55,432 nucleotides of DNA, taken from Oceanospirillales bacterium (lineage in GTDB: Bacteria > Pseudomonadota > Gammaproteobacteria > Pseudomonadales > Balneatricaceae). The notes beneath the pieces are model-generated. The model was given only the letters and a program-made list of their open reading frames with translations, was not told the DNA's origin and did no database searches. The stretch covers positions 1 to 55,432 of the forward strand of contig JAAEYW010000024.1 in NCBI GenBank assembly GCA_018223185.1, written 5' to 3'. Shown piece by piece: positions 8,961-17,759 of the stretch. Each line of letters starts with the position of its first letter. Within the stretch, counting starts at the first letter, position 1. The position numbers and the translations under genes are program-made.

Positions 8961-10508
8961 GTGAAGCAGAACTCATCACCACCGCGACTCACCCTGCGCG
9001 GGATCACCAAACAGTACCCAGGCTGTCTGGCCAATGACAATGTTCATCTGGACATTGCACCGGCTGAGATTCATGCCCTGCTGGGTGAAAATGGCGCGGG
9101 TAAAAGCACCCTGATGAAAGTGATCTACGGGCTGGTAAAACCCGATAGTGGTGAAGTACTCTGGGATGGGCTGCCCATTGACGTGAGAGACCCGGCCCAT
9201 GCCCGCAAGATGGGGATCGGCATGGTGTTTCAGCACTTTTCATTGTTTGAAACGCTGACCGTCACTGAAAATATCGCTCTGGCGCTGGGCGATGATGCCG
9301 GCGAACTGAACTCACTCGCCAACAAGATCCGTACCGTATCAGAAAAATATGGTATGGCGATCAACCCGGATCGGGAGATTCATACCCTGTCCGTGGGCGA
9401 ACGGCAACGGGTTGAGATCGTCCGCTGTCTGGTGCAGGAGATCAAACTGCTGATTCTTGATGAACCCACCTCCGTATTAACACCGCAGGAGGTAGATACA
9501 CTGTTCATCACCCTGCGACAACTGGCGGATGAAGGCTGCTCAATCCTGTTTATCAGTCACAAACTGAATGAAGTCAAAGCCCTGTGCCATAAAGCCACCG
9601 TATTGCGCGCGGGCAGGGTGTCTGGCGAGTGTATTCCCGCTGAAGAAGACACCATCAGCATGGCTAAGCTGATGGTCGGTGACGATACCCCGGTCAGTAC
9701 CACCTACCCTAAAAAGCTCGGCAGTACGCCACTACTAAGTATCACAGACCTGAATTTACACAGCCCCGACCCGTTCGGTGTGCATCTGAAAAACATCAAC
9801 CTGACGGTTAACGCCGGAGAGATTGTCGGCATCGCCGGTATCGCCGGCAATGGTCAGGAGGAACTGCTGGCCAGTCTGAGTGGTGAACACCTCTGTCCGG
9901 ATGGCAAAACCATTACCTTCGCAGAAGACGAAGTCGCAAATCTGCCCCCCGATCAGCGCCGACAGTGGGGCCTGGCTTTTGTCCCCGAAGAGCGGCTTGG
10001 CCGTGGCGCGGTACCCGGAATGAGCCTGACGGAAAATGCACTGCTCACCGGTTTTCTGACCGGACTGGTCAGTAAAGGAATGATCGCCTGGAAGAAAGCG
10101 GAAGCCTTTGCCGATGAAATTATCGACCAGTATAAAGTTAAAGCCGCAGGCCGCCATGCCCAGGCCGACAGCCTTTCAGGAGGTAATCTGCAGAAATTTA
10201 TTATCGGCCGGGAGATCATGCAAAACCCGAAAATTCTGATCGCTGCCCACCCCACCTGGGGGGTTGATATCGGTGCCGCAACGGCAATTCACAAAGCTCT
10301 GATTACCCTGCGGGATCAGGGGGCTGCGATTCTGGTGGTGTCAGAAGATATCGACGAGCTGTTCCTGATCTCCGACCGGATCGGGGCAATCTGTAACGGC
10401 GCACTGTCTCCGATTAAACCCACCCCCGAATCATCGATACAGGAGCTTGGACGGATGATGGCCGGTGACTTTAATCAATCCGTCAATAACGGGAGTACAG
10501 CCCTATGA
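8961..10508 (+). CDS. Nucleoside/purine-type ABC importer, duplicated ATPase subunit
   Basis: Cytoplasmic ATPase (515 residues, two fused ABC domains) of the BMP-linked nucleoside importer family, the NupO/YufO type. Domain 1 is complete: Walker A GENGAGKST (42-50), signature LSVGERQR and Walker B LLILDEPT. Domain 2 is degenerate: GIAGNGQEEL replaces Walker A and AHPTWGVD replaces the usual DEPT motif, while the signature LSGGNLQKF is kept. One site is therefore probably non-hydrolytic, as is usual in this family. GTG start with GAGG nine bases upstream. Its stop overlaps the first permease by 4 bp. Confidence 0.9.
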   Translation: MKQNSSPPRLTLRGITKQYPGCLANDNVHLDIAPAEIHALLGENGAGKSTLMKVIYGLVKPDSGEVLWDGLPIDVRDPAHARKMGIGMVFQHFSLFETLTVTENIALALGDDAGELNSLANKIRTVSEKYGMAINPDREIHTLSVGERQRVEIVRCLVQEIKLLILDEPTSVLTPQEVDTLFITLRQLADEGCSILFISHKLNEVKALCHKATVLRAGRVSGECIPAEEDTISMAKLMVGDDTPVSTTYPKKLGSTPLLSITDLNLHSPDPFGVHLKNINLTVNAGEIVGIAGIAGNGQEELLASLSGEHLCPDGKTITFAEDEVANLPPDQRRQWGLAFVPEERLGRGAVPGMSLTENALLTGFLTGLVSKGMIAWKKAEAFADEIIDQYKVKAAGRHAQADSLSGGNLQKFIIGREIMQNPKILIAAHPTWGVDIGAATAIHKALITLRDQGAAILVVSEDIDELFLISDRIGAICNGALSPIKPTPESSIQELGRMMAGDFNQSVNNGSTAL

Positions 10509-11614
10509 TTAAACTTGAACCCCGTGGTGAACGCTCCAGCACAATGGCATATCTGTCGCCGGTATTCGCAGCGTTACTGACCATGCTGACCGGTTTGATA
10601 CTGTTTACCCTGCTGGGTGTTGACCCTGTAGAAGCACTGCTCACTATTCTCTACGTGCCGGTCTCTGATACCCACGGCATTGCAGAGCTCTGTGTAAAAA
10701 CAACCCCAATTTTACTCTGTGCTATCGGCCTGTCGGTGGTATTCAAAGCAAAGATATGGAATATAGGCGCCGAAGGGCAGCTGTTAATGGGCGGACTCTT
10801 TGGCAGCTATATTGCCCTGCAACTGATCGAAGCGGAGGCCTTCTGGGTGTTGCCCATCGTGCTGATCTCCGGCGTACTGGGCGGGATGTTCTGGTCTGGC
10901 CTTGCCGCCATACTCAAAGTTCGCTTTAACACCAATGAGATCCTCACGACCATTATGATGAACTATATCGCCCTGAATATTCTGCTCTGGGCGGTTCACG
11001 GCCCCCTGAAGGATCCGGAGGGCTTCAACTTCCCGGAATCGGCTCTATTTGGTGATTCAGCTCTGTTACCGGTATTGATCGAAGGTACCCGGGTGAACTT
11101 TGGTATGGCGCTGGCGCTGCTGGCAGTTGTCGCCGTCTGGGTATTGATGAGCCGCAGTTTTTACGGCTTTCAGATCAAAGTCATGGGCGTGGACGCCGGT
11201 GCCGCGCGACTGTCAGGTTTTAAGGAGAAACGGCTGACCTATTTTGCCCTGTTGCTGAGCGGCGGATTAGCCGGTCTGGCTGGCGTTGGCGAAGTGACCG
11301 GACCTATTGGTCAGCTCATTCCACAGATCTCCCCCGGGTATGGATATGCCGCTATTATTGTGGCATTTCTCGGTCGCCTGCATCCGCTGGGAATACTATT
11401 GGCAAGCCTGCTAATGGCGTTGCTCTATATGGGTGGTGAGATGGCACAGATCAGTCTTGGACTGCCGCTGGCGCTTACCGGACTATTTCAGGGAATGCTG
11501 CTGTTTTACCTGCTCGCCTGTGATGTCCTGATCACCTTCCGTATCCGCCTCAAACCAGGGAAAGTCACCTCCCGCCCACCTTTGCCACCATTAGCGCCAG
11601 AGACACAAGGATAA
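10505..11614 (+). CDS. Nucleoside/purine-type ABC importer permease 1
   Basis: A 369-residue inner-membrane permease of the BPD_transp_2 superfamily (NupP/YufP type). It has about eight to ten hydrophobic spans from residue 17 to 350 and the family motif NIGAEGQLLMGG near residue 85, followed by NEILTTIMMNYIA. It pairs with the second permease to form the translocation pore. The ATG overlaps the ATPase stop (ATGA), implying translational coupling. Substrate (purine nucleobase or nucleoside) is inferred from family and neighbours. Confidence 0.88.
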   Translation: MIKLEPRGERSSTMAYLSPVFAALLTMLTGLILFTLLGVDPVEALLTILYVPVSDTHGIAELCVKTTPILLCAIGLSVVFKAKIWNIGAEGQLLMGGLFGSYIALQLIEAEAFWVLPIVLISGVLGGMFWSGLAAILKVRFNTNEILTTIMMNYIALNILLWAVHGPLKDPEGFNFPESALFGDSALLPVLIEGTRVNFGMALALLAVVAVWVLMSRSFYGFQIKVMGVDAGAARLSGFKEKRLTYFALLLSGGLAGLAGVGEVTGPIGQLIPQISPGYGYAAIIVAFLGRLHPLGILLASLLMALLYMGGEMAQISLGLPLALTGLFQGMLLFYLLACDVLITFRIRLKPGKVTSRPPLPPLAPETQG

Positions 11615-11617
11615 ATC

Positions 11618-12544
11618 ATGGATATTGATCTGATCACCAACATACTCTACGCCATGATCCGCACCGGAACACCACTCCTTATTGTGGCACTGGGGGAACT
11701 GGTGTGTGAAAAAAGCGGGGTGCTCAACCTCGGCCAGGAGGGGATGATGCTGATGGGCGCGGTGGTTGGCTTTATCGTCACCCTGCTCTCCGGGAGTCTG
11801 CTGTTAGGCTTCCTGCTGGCGATGGTCGCCGGCGTGCTGATGTCACTCATTTTTGGCCTGATCACAATGGAGCTCAGCGCGAATCAGGTTGCCACCGGAC
11901 TGGCGCTGACCATCTTTGGCACCGGTTTGTCTGCATTTGTAGGTAGTGAGTTCGTCGGCAAACCCATCGAAGGACTGGACCCTGTGTTTATTCCCGTACT
12001 CACCGATCTGCCGGTCATAGGCCGGATGCTGTTTGGCCAGGATCTGATCGTCTATCTCTCCTTTGTACTGTTTGGCGCCGTTTACTGGTTTATCAACTAC
12101 TCCCGCCCTGGACTGATTCTCAAGGCCGTGGGAGAAAACCCTCACGCGGCGAATGCGATCGGATTGCCGGTTTTCAGAACCCGCTATCTGGCAATTATCT
12201 TTGGCGGTGCTATGGCGGGACTGGCCGGAGGTTACCTGTCACTGGCATATACTCCTCTGTGGGCCGAGAATATGTCCGCCGGACGTGGCTGGATTGCCCT
12301 GGCTCTGGTGGTGTTTGCCAGCTGGAAAGCGGAACGGGTATTACTGGGAGCCTGGCTGTTTGGCCTGGCCAGTATCTTACACCTGGTATTTCAGGGACTG
12401 GGCTTTGCGGTTTCACCAAACCTGCTGGCGATACTGCCCTATTTAGCTACAGTAGTGGTACTGGTGCTCCTTTCCAGTAACCAGACCCGCAGCCGACTGG
12501 TGGCACCCATCTCTCTGGGGAATCCATTCCACGCCAGAGGCTGA
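11618..12544 (+). CDS. Nucleoside/purine-type ABC importer permease 2
   Basis: Second integral membrane subunit (308 residues, NupQ/YufQ type). It opens with the conserved TPLLIVALGELVCEKSGVLNLGQEGMMLMGA region and continues through about eight hydrophobic segments; AVGENPHAANAIGLPV marks the cytoplasmic coupling loop. It follows permease 1 by only 3 bp. The binding protein gene comes 250 bp later with its own promoter, so its expression can be raised independently of the membrane subunits. Confidence 0.88.
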   Translation: MDIDLITNILYAMIRTGTPLLIVALGELVCEKSGVLNLGQEGMMLMGAVVGFIVTLLSGSLLLGFLLAMVAGVLMSLIFGLITMELSANQVATGLALTIFGTGLSAFVGSEFVGKPIEGLDPVFIPVLTDLPVIGRMLFGQDLIVYLSFVLFGAVYWFINYSRPGLILKAVGENPHAANAIGLPVFRTRYLAIIFGGAMAGLAGGYLSLAYTPLWAENMSAGRGWIALALVVFASWKAERVLLGAWLFGLASILHLVFQGLGFAVSPNLLAILPYLATVVVLVLLSSNQTRSRLVAPISLGNPFHARG

Positions 12545-12696
12545 CTGGCTGATTTTAACAACGCTCTGTTGTTGTGGTCTGAATGAAAGCAATCACAGAG
12601 CGGCTGCACCAGAACAGGGCTGTTTTGCCTGCACTGAGGCAGCCACAACAGATCCATAATGATTCACAACAGTGTTCACAGCGATATAACAAAAAC

Positions 12697-12722
12697 ATGA
12701 CTGATTGGTCAGAGTTTTGCTT
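12697..12722 (+). promoter_or_regulatory. Sigma-54-like promoter with overlapping RutR-like site, before the binding-protein gene
   Basis: TGGTCAG at 12706-12712 is followed by TTGC at 12717-12720, again with 10 bp between GG and GC, matching the -24/-12 layout. The same TGGTCAG is the right arm of a RutR-like element (12697-12712) whose left arm ATGACTG is weaker. Upstream, TGCACCA (12605-12611) and TGCACTG (12630-12636) resemble NtrC half-sites but are not properly paired. Confidence 0.55.
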
Positions 12723-12734
12723 AAATAGTAACAA

Positions 12735-12750
12735 CTGACTGACAGGTCAA
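12735..12750 (+). promoter_or_regulatory. Second RutR-like element, start-site proximal
   Basis: CTGACTG-AC-AGGTCAA resembles TTGACCA-NN-TGGTCAA, with a good right arm (6 of 7) and a weaker left arm. It lies just downstream of the start site predicted from the -24/-12 promoter, a position suited to repression. Confidence 0.4.
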
Positions 12751-12794
12751 CTTTAAGCCAGTCAAAACCAAATGAACGAACAGGAGAAGGACGC

Positions 12795-13886
12795 ATGAAA
12801 CGTCGTCAATTTAACAAACTGGTTACCGGTCTTGCTGCCGGTGTGTGCATCTCTGCACTCTCGGCTTTATCAGCCCAGGCCGCTACCCCCCTCAAAGTTG
12901 GCTTTGTTTATGTCGGCCCTGTTGGTGACCATGGCTGGTCATATCAACACGATCAGGGACGCAAATCGGTTGAAGCGAAGTTTGGTGATAAAGTACAAAC
13001 GACGTATGTAGAAAACGTTGCCGAAGGTGCTGACGCCCAGCGGGTAATTTATAACCTGGCAAAAACAGGGCACAACCTGATTTTCACCACCTCATTTGGT
13101 TTTATGAACCCAACGCTGAAGGTCGCTAAGCAGTTCCCCAATGTAGTCTTTGAGCATGCCACCGGCTATAAGATGGCGAAAAACCTGGGCACCTATATCT
13201 CCACCACCTTTGAAGGTCGTTATGTGGCAGGTTATGTCGCCTCTCAGGTGACAAAAAGCAACAAGATCGGCTATATCGCCTCCTTCCCGATTCCAGAGGT
13301 TATCCGCGATATCAACGCTGTACAGCTGGCACTGAACAAATACAACCCGGACGCGGAACTCAAAGTGATCTGGGTGAACAGCTGGTTTGATCCGGGTAAA
13401 GAGGCTGACGCCGCCAACGCCATGATGGATCAGGGTGTCGACGTTATTCTGCAGCATACCGACAGCCCGGCTGCGATGCAGGCAGCGGAACGCCGCGGTG
13501 CCTATGCCGTAGGTCAGGCCTCTGATATGTCTTCCTTCGGCCCACACGCTCACCTGTTATCGGTTGTAGATGAGTGGGGACCACACTATATCAAGACAGT
13601 CAAAGCGGTAATGGATGGCACCTGGACAGCCAAAGCCAATGTCGAGGGGATGAAAGAGGGATCGATTGTGGTTCCGGGCTTTAATGAAAGTATTCCTGCC
13701 GATGTTGTTCTCCATGCGAAAGAACTGATAGCCGGCATAAAAGATGGCAGCGTCTACCCGTTTGCCGGACCGATCAAAAACAAAGCCGGTGAACTGGTTG
13801 TTGCTGAAGGCGAGCGCCTTAATTATGAAGCACTGGAAAAAATGAACTGGTACGTTGAAGGGATCGACTCCGAGATCCCTAAGTAA
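12795..13886 (+). CDS. BMP-family (PnrA-like) substrate-binding lipoprotein/periplasmic protein of the purine-type importer
   Basis: A 363-residue periplasmic ligand-binding protein of the basic membrane protein (Bmp/PnrA) family, whose members bind nucleosides or purines. The signal peptide MKRRQFNKLVTGLAAGVCIS... contains a twin-arginine pair and likely cleaves after AQA (about residue 29), so Tat export is possible. No lipobox is obvious. Mature landmarks are KVGFVYVGPVGDHGWSYQHD and the conserved NVAEGADAQRVIYNLAKTGHNLIF. AGGAGAAGG precedes the ATG. It has its own -24/-12 promoter and a strong terminator, so it is a separate unit from the membrane genes. Confidence 0.9.
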   Translation: MKRRQFNKLVTGLAAGVCISALSALSAQAATPLKVGFVYVGPVGDHGWSYQHDQGRKSVEAKFGDKVQTTYVENVAEGADAQRVIYNLAKTGHNLIFTTSFGFMNPTLKVAKQFPNVVFEHATGYKMAKNLGTYISTTFEGRYVAGYVASQVTKSNKIGYIASFPIPEVIRDINAVQLALNKYNPDAELKVIWVNSWFDPGKEADAANAMMDQGVDVILQHTDSPAAMQAAERRGAYAVGQASDMSSFGPHAHLLSVVDEWGPHYIKTVKAVMDGTWTAKANVEGMKEGSIVVPGFNESIPADVVLHAKELIAGIKDGSVYPFAGPIKNKAGELVVAEGERLNYEALEKMNWYVEGIDSEIPK

Positions 13887-13920
13887 GGCGAAGCGGATCG
13901 TTCAACAGTGACAGATCCAT

Positions 13921-13958
13921 GACTTCCCCTCGCCCCTGGCGACGGGAAGTCTGTTTTT
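13921..13958 (+). terminator. Intrinsic terminator after the BMP gene
   Basis: Arms GACTTCCC (13921-13928) and GGGAAGTC (13944-13951) enclose an inner TCGCC / GGCGA stem, followed by a T-rich tail with seven consecutive T. This is a strong rho-independent terminator on the plus strand. Confidence 0.9.
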
Positions 13959-13980
13959 TTAACCGAAGCCCGATACTATT

Positions 13981-14943
13981 ATGAATATTCCTCTGATCAA
14001 TATTTCCAGTTTATATTCCGATGATGAGTCAGAAAAGCTGAAGGTTGCCAAAGCAATCGATACCGCCTGCCGGGAAAGTGGTTTTTTCTATATTCAGGGA
14101 CACCCCATCAGCAGAGAACGTCTCCAGAAGATGCACGATCTGTCACGGGAATTTTTCGCTCTCCCGGAAGCAGAAAAGATTAAAATTGATATCGCTCTGT
14201 CGGCCAACCATCGCGGTTATGGCAAGATGAAAGCTGAACAGCTGGACCCGAAACGTCCCGGTGATATCAAAGAGACCTTTGATATGGGCCTCAACCTGCC
14301 GTCTGATCATCCGTTGATCGGAGCGAACCGCCCCCTCTATGGCCCCAATCAGTATCCGCAACGGCCTGTTGATTTTCAGCTAAAAATGGAGCGTCACTAC
14401 CGGGATATGCTGGAACTGGGTAAAACGGTACTCAGCGCGCTGGCACTGGCCTTAGGGATCGACAAGGATTTTTTTACCGACAAGTTTGACCACCCGCTGA
14501 GTGTGCTGCGTTTTATCCATTACCCCGAAGTAGTAACGGATAACGGCGAAAAGCATATCGGTGCCGGCGCCCATACCGACTATGGCTGCATTACCATCCT
14601 CTGGCAGGATGAAACCGGCGGCCTGCAGGTCCAGGACACAAACGGTGAATGGATCGACGCTCCGCCTATCGATGATGCTTTTGTTATCAACATTGGCAAT
14701 ATGATGGCGCGCTGGAGCAACGACCGTTATAAGTCAACAGCCCACCGGGTCTTCAGCCCCAGCGGACAGGAGCGTTACTCGATGCCGTTCTTTGTCGAGC
14801 CGGACTTTGATACCAGAATCAGCTGTCTGGAAAACTGCTGTGCGCCCGGTGAAGCCCCCAGATATGAGCCGATTTCTGCCGGTGACTGGATGATCTACTG
14901 CTTTAACAATACCTACGCCTATCGAACTGAAGAGACCGCTTAA
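13981..14943 (+). CDS. 2-oxoglutarate/Fe(II)-dependent oxygenase, isopenicillin-N-synthase-like family
   Basis: A 320-residue non-haem iron oxygenase. The N-terminal DIOX_N region (IPLINISSL...SGFFYIQGHPI) is followed by the jelly-roll core. Iron ligands are His198, Asp200 (AHTDYG) and His255 (STAHRVF), and the 2-oxoglutarate-binding RxS is Arg265/Ser267 (RYSMPFF). The reaction is unknown. Its position straight after a purine-type importer suggests it may oxidise an imported purine or related compound, but that is inference from context. It begins 94 bp after the BMP stop, beyond a terminator, so it probably has its own promoter. Confidence 0.87.
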   Translation: MNIPLINISSLYSDDESEKLKVAKAIDTACRESGFFYIQGHPISRERLQKMHDLSREFFALPEAEKIKIDIALSANHRGYGKMKAEQLDPKRPGDIKETFDMGLNLPSDHPLIGANRPLYGPNQYPQRPVDFQLKMERHYRDMLELGKTVLSALALALGIDKDFFTDKFDHPLSVLRFIHYPEVVTDNGEKHIGAGAHTDYGCITILWQDETGGLQVQDTNGEWIDAPPIDDAFVINIGNMMARWSNDRYKSTAHRVFSPSGQERYSMPFFVEPDFDTRISCLENCCAPGEAPRYEPISAGDWMIYCFNNTYAYRTEETA

Positions 14944-14958
14944 CGCGGTCCTTGTTTT
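14934..14958 (+). terminator. Terminator overlapping the oxygenase stop codon
   Basis: GACCGC (14934-14939), loop TTAAC, GCGGTC (14945-14950), then CTTGTTTTAT. The TAA stop lies in the hairpin loop. The T-run is interrupted, so strength is moderate. Confidence 0.55.
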
Positions 14959-14988
14959 ATAGCACGGCATTACACATCTGCAGCAACA

Positions 14989-16500
14989 CTAACGGCCTTT
15001 CGCTGAGGAAAAGGGTGGTTTCGCAAACCAGACTGCAGCCATCAGTGCCAGAAAGATCCAGCCGAGCAAAGCAAAATAATCAACGGTCGAGATCATATAG
15101 GCCTGCCCATCAATCAGCCTTTCGATGCGGGCATAGTTTTGCAGCGAGGCTCCGCCCAGCAGATCCAGATAATGCTGGGTTTGCGGACTGTAAGCCGTTA
15201 TGTTTTCAGTCAGCTGCGCATGCTCTACCGCTGCCTGGCGATGCCACCACCAGGTGGTCAGCGACGACGCAAAGCTTCCCCCGAGTACCCGTAAAAAAGT
15301 CGCCAGCCCCGAGCCATCGGCAATCTCTTTATGAGACAAACTGGAAAGCAGTATCGTTGTGGCTGGCATAAAGAACAGCGCCACACCCAATCCCATTACC
15401 AGCTGAACCATGGCGATATGGTAATAGTCGATATCGATGCTGAACTGCGCCCGGGCAAAGCTAGACAGTGACATCGCCAAAAACGCGAGACTGGTCAGCA
15501 GACGCATATCAACCCGATGACCAAAACGACCCACGACAGGTGACAGTATTACCGGCACAATACCGATCGGTGCTGCCGCGAGTCCGGCCCAGACCGCGGT
15601 ATAACCCAGCTGTGTCTGCAACCATACCGGCAGTAACAGATTAAGTCCAAAAAAGGCTGAATAACCAAGTACCAGCGCGATCGTACCAAAAGTAAAATTT
15701 CGATGCCGGAACAAGCGTAAGTTGATCACCGGGTGCTCTTCCGTCAACTCCCAGATCACCATAGCGATCAGCGATACCACGGCGACCACTGTACCATAGA
15801 GCACCAAATCTGATTCAAACCAATCCAGATCATTACCCTTATCGAGCACAACCTGCAACATCCCTACTCCCAGCACCAACAGCGACAACCCAATATAATC
15901 GATAGGCACCTTTTTAGTTTCTTCCGGGCGTTTACCCAGCTGCGACCAGACAACCAGCATAGCAAACAGGCCGATCGGCAAATTGATAAAAAAGATCCAG
16001 GGCCAGGAGTAGTTATCAGTCAGCCAGCCACCGGAAATAGGCCCCAGTATAGGAGCCACAACGGCAACCATCGCCAACAGGGCCAGCGCCATACCCCGGC
16101 GTGCTGGAGGGTAGATCGATATCAGCAGAGTCTGAGCTATCGGATAGAGCGGACCAGCTACAAATCCCTGCAGCGCACGAAAGAACACCAGCTCGGGCAT
16201 CGAAGTGGCAATACCACAAAGAAACGAGGTAAACATAAACAGGAAGACAGAACCGATAAACAGTCTCACCTCACCGATACGACGGGCCATCCAGCCAGTC
16301 AGTGGCAATGCAATCGCATTACAGACTGCAAACGAGGTAATAACCCAGGTGCCCTGTTCACTACTGGCCCCGAGATTACCGGTAATCGATGTCAGTGCCA
16401 CATTAGCAATGGTGGTATCCAGTACCTGCATAAAGGTTGCCAGTGCCAGACCGATTGTGCAGAGCACCCGGTTTGACGGTATGAAACCGGTACTACTCAC
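14989..16500 (-). CDS. emrB: EmrB/QacA-type multidrug efflux MFS transporter (DHA2)
   Basis: A 503-residue proton-driven drug exporter with about 14 membrane segments. The hallmark motif C of drug antiporters is visible as APILGPISGGWLTDNYSWPWIFFINLP, and LDTTIANVALTSITGNLG is the DHA2 motif in helix 1. It forms a tripartite pump with the adaptor EmrA and an outer-membrane TolC-like channel encoded elsewhere. The ATG overlaps the emrA stop by 4 bp, so the two are translated as a coupled pair, downstream of a MarR regulator. Confidence 0.93.
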   Translation of the reverse strand: MSSTGFIPSNRVLCTIGLALATFMQVLDTTIANVALTSITGNLGASSEQGTWVITSFAVCNAIALPLTGWMARRIGEVRLFIGSVFLFMFTSFLCGIATSMPELVFFRALQGFVAGPLYPIAQTLLISIYPPARRGMALALLAMVAVVAPILGPISGGWLTDNYSWPWIFFINLPIGLFAMLVVWSQLGKRPEETKKVPIDYIGLSLLVLGVGMLQVVLDKGNDLDWFESDLVLYGTVVAVVSLIAMVIWELTEEHPVINLRLFRHRNFTFGTIALVLGYSAFFGLNLLLPVWLQTQLGYTAVWAGLAAAPIGIVPVILSPVVGRFGHRVDMRLLTSLAFLAMSLSSFARAQFSIDIDYYHIAMVQLVMGLGVALFFMPATTILLSSLSHKEIADGSGLATFLRVLGGSFASSLTTWWWHRQAAVEHAQLTENITAYSPQTQHYLDLLGGASLQNYARIERLIDGQAYMISTVDYFALLGWIFLALMAAVWFAKPPFSSAKGR

Positions 16501-17708
16501 GGGACCTGTGCCACCCCGGTAGTCGCGCTCACCGACTGACCTGAGCTGTTATCCCGAATAAGCTGAGCGGCCAGAAGGCCTGCTTCCTTTATCAGGTGCT
16601 CGTAAACATCGGTAGTGTAACGGGCCTGCAGATGAGGCATCGTCGCCAGCACCTCGCCACCCTGCTGACGCAGGTCCACCTGTACCTGAGTCGACATACC
16701 AATACGCAGCGGATGCTGCTGTAACTCGGCACTGATCAAACCGATCCTCACCGGAACCCGCTGAACAATTTTGATCCAGTTGCCACTGGCGTTCTGTGCA
16801 GGCAACAGGGAGAAAGCTCCACCGGTTCCCACCCCCAGACTCTCGATACGCCCCTGATAATGGACCTCATCACCATACAGATCAGCGATAACATCAACAG
16901 ACTGGCCTATCTGCATCTGCCGCATCTGAGTCTCTTTAAAGTTCGCGCTGATCCATAACTGATCCAGAGGAACCACAGCCATCAACGGCTGGCCAGGCTC
17001 AACCCGGGAACCCGGCTGCACATTGCGCATGGCGACATAACCACTCACAGGGGCCACAAGATGAGTACGGGCATGATTGATATAGGCCTGATGCAACCCC
17101 GCTGAAGCTGCCTGCACCGCAGGATGGGTTGCGATGGTGGTTCCCTCAACCAGAGCCAGAGTACTGTTTAACTGCTGCCGGGCGCTGGTCAGGGCATTCT
17201 CAGCCTCGCCCAGTGCATCACGGGAATGGGACATCGCCTCTTCAGATAGGGCGCCGGAGACGGCCAGTTTACGCCGCCGGTTAAAATCACTGTGCGCCTG
17301 CTGCAGTTGAAGCTTGCGGGTTTCTAGCTGAGCTCGATAATTATCAACGCTGGCAAACAGACCCCGAACCTGACGCACCGCTGTCGCCAGATCAGCTTCC
17401 GCCTGTTCAAGAGCGATGATTTTATCGCTGGGATCCAGTTGAACGAGCACCTGCCCCTGTTCGACATAGTCACCGTCATCGACATTAATACGTACCACCG
17501 TACCGGTTATCCGGGAACCGATCTGTACCCGATCCCCATCCAGATAAGCGTCCTCTGTGTCCTCATAAAAACGACCATAGAAATGCTCATAACCAAACAC
17601 ACAGCTCCCGGCGATCAGCACCACCAATAACAGGCTGCTCAATAGCACCCGGCGACTGCGTTTTGCTGATTCAGGCTGCCCTTCAATCTGTTTGATATCT
17701 TCACTCAT
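16497..17708 (-). CDS. emrA: EmrA/HlyD membrane-fusion adaptor of a multidrug efflux pump
   Basis: A 403-residue periplasmic adaptor anchored by one N-terminal helix (about 20-41, LLLVVLIAGSCVFGYEHF). Biotinyl-lipoyl halves flank a long alpha-helical hairpin: EDAYLDGDRVQIGSRITGTV on one side and APVSGYVAMRNVQPGSRVEPGQ on the other. NFKETQMRQMQIGQ belongs to the beta-barrel. It links EmrB to an outer-membrane channel. It sits between marR (51-bp gap) and emrB (4-bp overlap), which indicates one transcript marR-emrA-emrB. Confidence 0.93.
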   Translation of the reverse strand: MSEDIKQIEGQPESAKRSRRVLLSSLLLVVLIAGSCVFGYEHFYGRFYEDTEDAYLDGDRVQIGSRITGTVVRINVDDGDYVEQGQVLVQLDPSDKIIALEQAEADLATAVRQVRGLFASVDNYRAQLETRKLQLQQAHSDFNRRRKLAVSGALSEEAMSHSRDALGEAENALTSARQQLNSTLALVEGTTIATHPAVQAASAGLHQAYINHARTHLVAPVSGYVAMRNVQPGSRVEPGQPLMAVVPLDQLWISANFKETQMRQMQIGQSVDVIADLYGDEVHYQGRIESLGVGTGGAFSLLPAQNASGNWIKIVQRVPVRIGLISAELQQHPLRIGMSTQVQVDLRQQGGEVLATMPHLQARYTTDVYEHLIKEAGLLAAQLIRDNSSGQSVSATTGVAQVP

Positions 17709-17759
17709 CTATTCTGTTCCACGATAGTCTGTATTCGCGCACGACCTGTTCAAACCGCT

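Noticed and set aside
12605-12636. NtrC-like site upstream of the binding-protein gene
   Set aside because: Half-sites TGCACCA and TGCACTG point the same way and are 25 bp apart; no proper palindrome, so not annotated as a site.
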